NCBI RefSeq assembly: GCF_000235365.1
Contig: NC_016450.1
Coordinates: 1,240,001-1,304,000, forward strand
Source: Eremothecium cymbalariae DBVPG#7215
Taxonomy: Eukaryota; Ascomycota; Saccharomycetes; Saccharomycetales; Saccharomycetaceae
DNA: 64,000 nucleotides
Direction: 5' to 3'
Below are positions 57,952-64,000 of this stretch, piece after piece; the first letter of the stretch is position 1, and each line of letters opens with the position of its first letter. The position numbers and the translations under genes were made by a program. Below the pieces are notes generated by a model. It ran no database searches, was not told the DNA's origin, and saw only the letters and a list, made by a program, of their open reading frames with translations.

Positions 57952-60900
57952 ATCTTAATCAAATTTAATAAATAATATAGCAAAATGGGCTAGCAAATCA
58001 ATATTCTGTATTATTAGTCAATATTATCTTTAATGGCTTCAAAATATGGCTCAAATCATATGGAAACAGAGACAGCAAGTTTTTCCAGATAGCAAAAAGT
58101 CAAGCCAGGATAGCGGCGAAGCCCGGTTATGCACTAGATGGGATACTATGTTTTGGTATGAGATGGCTTTAAGTTCCTAGTTAGTGGAGTATTATCCTCC
58201 CCAATTCGATCCTTAATGTGTGTTTTGTTTTTAACTTTCCCAGTTTTAACCATCCCTAAAAGTACAACGAAAGCTCTGCTTTATATATACGCTGGGAAGT
58301 GCTAGGTGTTTCCAGATCCGAACTCTACCGGGATAAAATAAATGGGGGACGCCAGATACTAAAAATTACAAGTTAGTATAATAATGCGCATGCCGGTCTG
58401 CCCATGATAATTAACATCAAGGAGGTGAGGCAGAGCAAACAATCACACCTATTAGGAGGGGGAAAGGCTTACAACTCACATACCCTTGGCAGTAAAACAA
58501 GACTTGCCCAAATACCACTGTCTGATGTTAATAAATCACGTTCTGCTGCTGTATCTGAACAATTGAGCAGCTGCGAAAAAAATTATAAGCTAACCTTCCT
58601 CCCACTATCTGGTGTACAGCCAGATAGGTAAGTGACTGTGACTCTACACTTACCCTAGCACTCTGAAATACAGTATTTTTGGTTTGTTTTCTTTCAATTT
58701 GAAATTATGGAGTAACATTCACCTCAAACCGTCATAGCCTAATTAATCCATGTTTGAGGGGATTCTTCAACTTGAGACATACTCAATGACTGCGTGGGCT
58801 CTCGCGTGGACCGTTTTTTTGTCTCGTCTTCCTGTTGTCTTAAAAGGCAAAAAGTGATGCAATTATGAGCAAGTCATAACACACAGTCGCGCCATATGTA
58901 TCTGCACGTATGTATAGATTAATGGCCTACTTGTCGGAGAGCGGTCTGTATTCCCGAGCGTTTTTATCATCGTACTATTCTTTCTGTGTTCGTAGGCAAG
59001 CCGTTGCACACAGGGGAAACAATTCCGAGCGTGCCTGTATTATACCTAACAGAACTCGACGGAGGCAGATATTTGCCGAGGCTACCGCTCTTACAGTCAA
59101 TGAATTGTCAGAGTGGATGAGAACGACATGCAGCGTCACTATGGCGGATACGATAGATAGAAGGCTTACTGCATGCAAAACATGAGAACAAGGACATTTG
59201 ATACATTACTGCGGTTATTCTTCTATGTTTTTTAATGTTTTCTATAATAAAGATGAATCAGGCAAACAACGTTCTCAAGACGTTATTCATCTACTGGCTA
59301 ATCTCAGGAGTGGCGCATTAGCATCGCAGGTTTCTCCGTTCTTCTAGCTCTTGGACCAAAATATCGTAAAAAATATAGTGAATTTTTGATAGAGTATAGG
59401 TGACGTGCGAAGGGGGTCGGGCGAGACTGTGAATAGATATCTAGATCTTCACCATCGACACATGTAGACCTTACAAGGAACTATAGAGTATGCGGTCACA
59501 GACTAATGTAATACTCAAAGTCACTATAAAGACACCGCAACACATTAGGATAGTGTAAGTGTCTCTACCTTCTTAAAAGTGTGATGTGAGGACTTATCCG
59601 TGCACTCCAACTTTTCCTACCGTACCCCGCAATAGAAAACCGTTTAATATTAATCAGTTTGGTGGGCATGGTGGATTCAGTAAATATAAATAACAACTGG
59701 GGTTTCTCACGCATTCGGATATAAGATGAGGAAAGATATTCTTCCGATCTTTGTACCTCAAGCGGCCTGTTTCGCGATCCGTAGGACATCCGCGAGTCAA
59801 CAGATACAAGGGGTTTCGCGATTAGCTTGTTAAAAAGTTAACTAGGAATACTCATGTTACGGACTCCCCCTCCCTCCCTCCTTCTCATCACTCTCTCAGT
59901 GCCTTCTTCCCCTGATATGCAAAAACAATCTTATCTGCTAGCTTGTCGCGTAATTGGTATGATCCTAACTTGGGGAAGCAATTTAGGTATGGGATGCCCT
60001 ATTTACCTGCCTTATAAACTTCTCGATATGAACCCTCAGGCATGGTAAAAGTGAACCTAGAAAGGTTCGTTGCCTATCTAATATACCCCATCAATATTGC
60101 GCCTGCTTCCCAAAAAATAGCACCACCAGTCCATTTTTGTGCGCATGTTTATACCGTACCCTGTGAAGACACCCATTTGAGCAACACCTTTTCGAGATCC
60201 AAACAAGGCATAGCATAGCAACTACATAAAATTACATCACAGGAAAGTCAAAGTAACCCGTTATAATTAATCACATTTAGATAAATGCTTTTTCCTCATC
60301 TTTCTAGTAGCTGTTATTCAAGGCATGGATGGCTTTTGATGTGTTCAACCAAAGTGGGAAAAACCTCCAACCAAAGTTAGTAGTTCCTTTTAAGTTGAAA
60401 GGTATTAGGGCTTCTCAGAACATATTTTCTTAAATTAGAGTCGGGCCGTTATTTTTACTCCAAAATTCGGTGTATGACGATGAGGATGCATATTCATGTG
60501 TATGTTCGGATTACGCAATTTTTAACTGGGTGCGGGTGCATTTGAACAATGTCAGTAAGCCAGCGCCAATTGAAAAAGCCTAACTCGGTGAACAAAACAA
60601 TACTACTAACTAAGAAGTTACAGTTATAACTCCAATTTGTTCCTGAATTGTTATGCTTTCTGATTGAAATATTATTAGTCGGAAATGACACCCTCAACGA
60701 GCAACCTTGTCATAAGAATGGAAGAATGAAAGCTCTGCAATACCGACTCATTATCTTGGATTGCCTAACAATGAATGAACCAACCACATCGGAACAAGTA
60801 TACAAAGAGGATCAATGTAATTTTCGAGTGTTCTGCTCGTAACTGATGATAGGCGCGAACAAATGAGCAGTTATTAAAGATAACGGGATATTTAGCATAG

Positions 60901-61529
60901 CGATTACAACCTTGCTGGTTTATGATAACAACAATTGGCGGGTGTCGGTTGCTACTTTCCTGATGTATCAAATATGGTTATGCTTCCTGGAGTTAGTTAA
61001 CTTGGTGTCAAGTTTAGCTGCATTTACCTTGGGGAAACCCCACGGCCAAATTACCAATGTTAAATTGCATAATGGCGATTGAGTCAATGCTTTGCATATT
61101 TTTGTCTTGCCTTGTTTTACGGCTCATTTTCGGATTCTATTGTTCTATTGTTTATTGTCGTACGTTATTTTGTTCCTGCATAAATTCCTCGGGCTTATTC
61201 TGCGGGGTTTTCTGTGTACAATTATAAATTAAAAAGTTTCCAGATCGCAAGCTTTGCATGGGGAATGAAAACTGCTCAAAACAATTGTATATAGTTAGAT
61301 TGTTGGTTTACTGCTATAACGGCGCCCCGATTTAAGTAGAGGAAGCAATACATGCCTGTGTTATCCAACTAAATGAGTATTGAACACCTGGACTTTGCGC
61401 ACATAAAATTTTAATATATGAATGGATGTTTTTCTGTGTATTTTCCATTAAGGATGTGTTAAATGAGTTATGAGAAACATTCAGGTTCAAGAAGCTAGAA
61501 TCAAGTTTCAATTTGTGATCTGATGGATA
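57952..61529. other. 3.6-kb region with no recognisable gene
   Basis: The longest gene-free stretch in the window, between the divergently placed C2H2 gene and the GH81 gene. The longest ATG frames are 60-91 codons and none resembles a known protein or a clear gene relic. Possible Ace2/Swi5 cores lie at 60558-60565 (AGCCAGCG) and 60914-60919 (GCTGGT). No long terminal repeat, tRNA or centromere motif was recognised. Confidence 0.55.
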
Positions 61530-63917
61530 ATGTTGTTTCTAAATTTTTTACTCTATGCTGGTTTGGCGAGTTCGATGTTCACGTATTTCAATATATATTT
61601 TTCATTCCATTATGTCTTTAATACCATTGTACCAACACCAACAATTCCTAGTATGGAACTGCTGCCTCCAGAACCGACTGGAGTAGCAAACCCCAATGAC
61701 TATTCAGACGTATCTATACCTGAAGATTCTGACAGTTCAGACAAATATTCTCCAATTGATTTATTTAAACCAATTGCAATTGACGACCCTCCATCTATAT
61801 TTCCGCGATATCAAAGCGCATTAGATTTACCACCTGGTGTTAGCAATGACGGTCCATATGGAACAAATGAGTTCTATACTAATTTAATAGTTGGATCTCA
61901 AAACCAGCGAGCTTTTGTTCTCCCATATGTGGTCTGGAAGCATAGGTCTGATGGGTTCGGCCTTGCCGTTAGCCATACTGTTAAATATCCAAATTTAATT
62001 GGTTATAGTGGTGCAGGAAGGTTCAGTTCAATAAACAGTACGACAGCCGTTGCAGATCTTGTTTTTTCAGCACATTCCTTTACTGAAAGTAGATCTCTGT
62101 TTGAAGTAAGCGAACTTGGGCCATCCAGTTGCAGAGTTACAATTCGAGACAGGGCAACCTCCGACTATTTGGACATACCTTTAGTTCAAGGTATGGGATT
62201 TACTACTGGTATATACCATGGTTCTTTGGTTGCCAAGTTGCATTCTGAAGTTGGTTTCAAACGGTTAATTAAGGAATATTCGGGTGATACAGTTATTGGT
62301 ACCTCCAAGTACCGCATTACGTTAAACAACGGTGTTCAATGGTTAGTTTATGTTTCATTCCCTAGAGAATATCTTTTCAGATACTTTGACTTTTGGTTTC
62401 ACCTTAAAATTTTTGACGCCAAAACAATTATTGCATCTAGTCCTATGAGCGGTCTCATTATACAGGTCGCCGAAGCGCCTAAAGATAGGAACATGGAAAT
62501 TTCCTATGATCGATCAGCCGGAATGTATGTTACAAAATTTGAACTCCAAGGTGTTTCTGACAGAACTAGAGCAGAATATTCTTTTGAGTACACCACAATT
62601 GGCGATTCAAAATCTGGTCTTCCCATAGTGTTTGCTCTACCTCATCATTTGCGTATGCTAACGCCTGAAAGTTTAGCCGCCACTACCAATATCCAGTGCC
62701 AGACGAACACTAAAGGGATTATGACTGGATTTCTCACAAAATCTTTGAAATTTGTGAATCACTTAGAAAGTAAAGTTTCCTGGCTGCCATATAATTCTCA
62801 AGCTGATCTAAAATATTCTAGCAAACAGCTGAATCTGCTGTCACGGGTAGCCAATAAAGAACTCCAAGTAGACGTGCTTTCTTCTATAACCGGTTTGAAC
62901 ACTTATTTTGGAGGTAAAATAATAGATAAGTTTGCTTATATTCTCTTAACAGTATCAGAGATACTCGATGATAAAAATTTGACATTGAAAGCATTAGATT
63001 CTATGAAATCTGTGTTTGATGTACTATTAGCTAACAAGCAAACATATCCACTTTTCTACGATATTAAATTTGGGGGTGTCGCGTCAACAGCTGATCTAGG
63101 TTCATATCAATCATTTATTGATTTTGGGAACACATATTATAATGACCACCACTTTCATTTTGCATATTTGATCCATGCCGCAGCGGTTATTGGCTACGTT
63201 GATGGAAAGCACAATGGGACGTGGGCACACGATAATAAAGAGTGGGTCAATGCTTTGATTCGTGATGTTGCAAATCCCTCGAATGAAGACACATATTTCC
63301 CTGTGTCCCGCATGTTCGATTGGTACCATGGCCATTCTTGGGCATCTGGTTTATATGAAAATCCTAGGGGAAGGAATCAAGAATCCAGTTCAGAAGATTT
63401 AAATTTCGCATACGCAATGAAAATGTGGGGCAAGGTTATCGGCGACACGTCCATGGAACTCAGAGGTGATTTAATGATCTCCATCATGAAAGAATCATTT
63501 AACAGCTACTATTTGTATTCAGATGACAATGAAATCGAGCCCGCGCAACTCGTTAAAAATAAAGTTTCTGGGATTTTGTTCGAAGACATGATTGACTATA
63601 CAACATATTTCGGTACGAATATAGAATACATCCACGGTATCCATATGCTACCTATTATTCCTGCATCTAGCGAAACTAGGGGTCCAAAATTTGTCGCTGA
63701 AGAATGGAATCAAAAACTATCCGGAATAGTAGATGAACTAAACACTGGCTGGAGAAGCATACTCGAACTTAATCGAGCCCTATATGATCCCAAAGCATCC
63801 TACAATTTCTTTGCACAGAAAAATGTTAGTTATGCAGACTATTTAGACAGTGGCTTGAGTAGGACTTGGGCACTGGCATTTTCTGGTGGGCTTGCAAACA
63901 CTTCTGACCTTTTATAG
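61530..63917 (+). CDS. GH81 endo-1,3-beta-glucanase (Eng1/Acf2 family)
   Basis: Cleaves beta-1,3-glucan of the cell wall. The 795-aa protein spans the whole GH81 domain (about residues 95-790): GTNEFYTNLIVG, LVQGMGFTTGIYHG, catalytic-region YNDHHFHFAYLIHAAA near 540, FDWYHGHSWASGLYENPRGR and the acidic QESSSEDLNFAYAMKMWG near 615-630, and the KVSGILFEDMIDYTTYFG segment. S. cerevisiae has secreted Dse4/Eng1 (1117 aa) for daughter-cell separation and intracellular Acf2/Eng2 (779 aa). Length is nearer Acf2, but the hydrophobic N-terminus (residues 1-35) suggests a signal peptide or anchor, like Eng1 without its long Ser/Thr region. I leave the choice open. Confidence 0.9.
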   Translation: MLFLNFLLYAGLASSMFTYFNIYFSFHYVFNTIVPTPTIPSMELLPPEPTGVANPNDYSDVSIPEDSDSSDKYSPIDLFKPIAIDDPPSIFPRYQSALDLPPGVSNDGPYGTNEFYTNLIVGSQNQRAFVLPYVVWKHRSDGFGLAVSHTVKYPNLIGYSGAGRFSSINSTTAVADLVFSAHSFTESRSLFEVSELGPSSCRVTIRDRATSDYLDIPLVQGMGFTTGIYHGSLVAKLHSEVGFKRLIKEYSGDTVIGTSKYRITLNNGVQWLVYVSFPREYLFRYFDFWFHLKIFDAKTIIASSPMSGLIIQVAEAPKDRNMEISYDRSAGMYVTKFELQGVSDRTRAEYSFEYTTIGDSKSGLPIVFALPHHLRMLTPESLAATTNIQCQTNTKGIMTGFLTKSLKFVNHLESKVSWLPYNSQADLKYSSKQLNLLSRVANKELQVDVLSSITGLNTYFGGKIIDKFAYILLTVSEILDDKNLTLKALDSMKSVFDVLLANKQTYPLFYDIKFGGVASTADLGSYQSFIDFGNTYYNDHHFHFAYLIHAAAVIGYVDGKHNGTWAHDNKEWVNALIRDVANPSNEDTYFPVSRMFDWYHGHSWASGLYENPRGRNQESSSEDLNFAYAMKMWGKVIGDTSMELRGDLMISIMKESFNSYYLYSDDNEIEPAQLVKNKVSGILFEDMIDYTTYFGTNIEYIHGIHMLPIIPASSETRGPKFVAEEWNQKLSGIVDELNTGWRSILELNRALYDPKASYNFFAQKNVSYADYLDSGLSRTWALAFSGGLANTSDLL

Positions 63918-64000
63918 CAGCAATTTCAACGTTACAAAGTAGAGCTCAAGCGAATTTTGTCTATGGACAATGCGTGGGAAGTCTTCATTTATAATGAAAT

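Noticed and set aside
58910..59185. 91-codon frame in the gene-free 58-61 kb region
   Set aside because: No similarity to a known family, no flanking promoter or conserved context, and length within the range expected by chance in 3.6 kb.

Overview
This is nuclear DNA of a budding yeast of the family Saccharomycetaceae. Genes are compact and mostly intronless. One canonical yeast intron is visible (GTATGT, TACTAAC, TAG). Most proteins are readily matched to Saccharomyces cerevisiae genes. The gene order points to a lineage that did not pass through the whole-genome duplication: between about 11 and 54 kb, orthologues of genes that S. cerevisiae carries on chromosome II (UBP14, TSC3, AKL1, ORC2, ECM2, TRM7, YBR062C, the BAP2/TAT1 region, ALG14, SLM4) are interleaved with orthologues from chromosome IV (EHD3, RPC11, HEM13, NRG1, RSM10, KRS1, TPI1, CDC34, DBF4). 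A sphingolipid delta-4 desaturase, which S. cerevisiae lacks, is also present. A Kluyveromyces- or Lachancea-type yeast fits best; the species is not settled from the sequence alone. Gene names and S. cerevisiae positions are recalled family knowledge, not search results.

Layout. 1-5.6 kb: GSH2 (3' end cut by the window edge) and MED15/GAL11, whose protein carries a long Ala-Gln array. 5.6-7.1 kb: pyrimidine-rich MED15 leader and a GC-rich island with a 30-nt palindrome. 7.1-10.4 kb: FUN30. 11.1-22.5 kb: UBP14 (reading frame broken twice), EHD3, sphingolipid desaturase, TSC3, AKL1, ORC2. 22.8-31.4 kb: RPC11, HEM13, NRG1, ECM2, an unrecognised membrane-type protein, and a spliced RING-finger gene. 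31.5-35.5 kb: RSM10, TRM7, KRS1 (reading frame broken once). 35.9-42.7 kb: three tandem amino-acid permeases. 43.5-53.7 kb: a thioredoxin-fold protein, TPI1, ALG14, an unrecognised GC-rich ORF, CDC34, SLM4 and DBF4. 54.5-64 kb: a Zn2Cys6 factor and a CMR3-like C2H2 factor facing each other, a 3.6-kb stretch without genes, and a GH81 endo-1,3-beta-glucanase.

Functional groupings. Two sphingolipid genes (delta-4 desaturase and TSC3, the serine palmitoyltransferase activator) are convergent neighbours. Several genes serve the G1/S transition and replication (ORC2, DBF4, CDC34). Three permeases form a tandem amino-acid uptake cluster. The rest is mixed housekeeping: translation (KRS1, RSM10, TRM7), transcription (MED15, RPC11, NRG1, FUN30), glycolysis (TPI1), haem (HEM13), glutathione (GSH2).

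Most notable: three apparent one-base insertions (+1 frameshifts), two in UBP14 and one in the expected-essential KRS1, in genes otherwise well conserved on both sides of each break. They are either assembly errors or recoding sites. Also notable are long perfect or near-perfect GC palindromes at 6957-6986 and 28062-28103, both in GC-rich islands. No tRNA, rRNA, transposon, centromere or CRISPR array was recognised.
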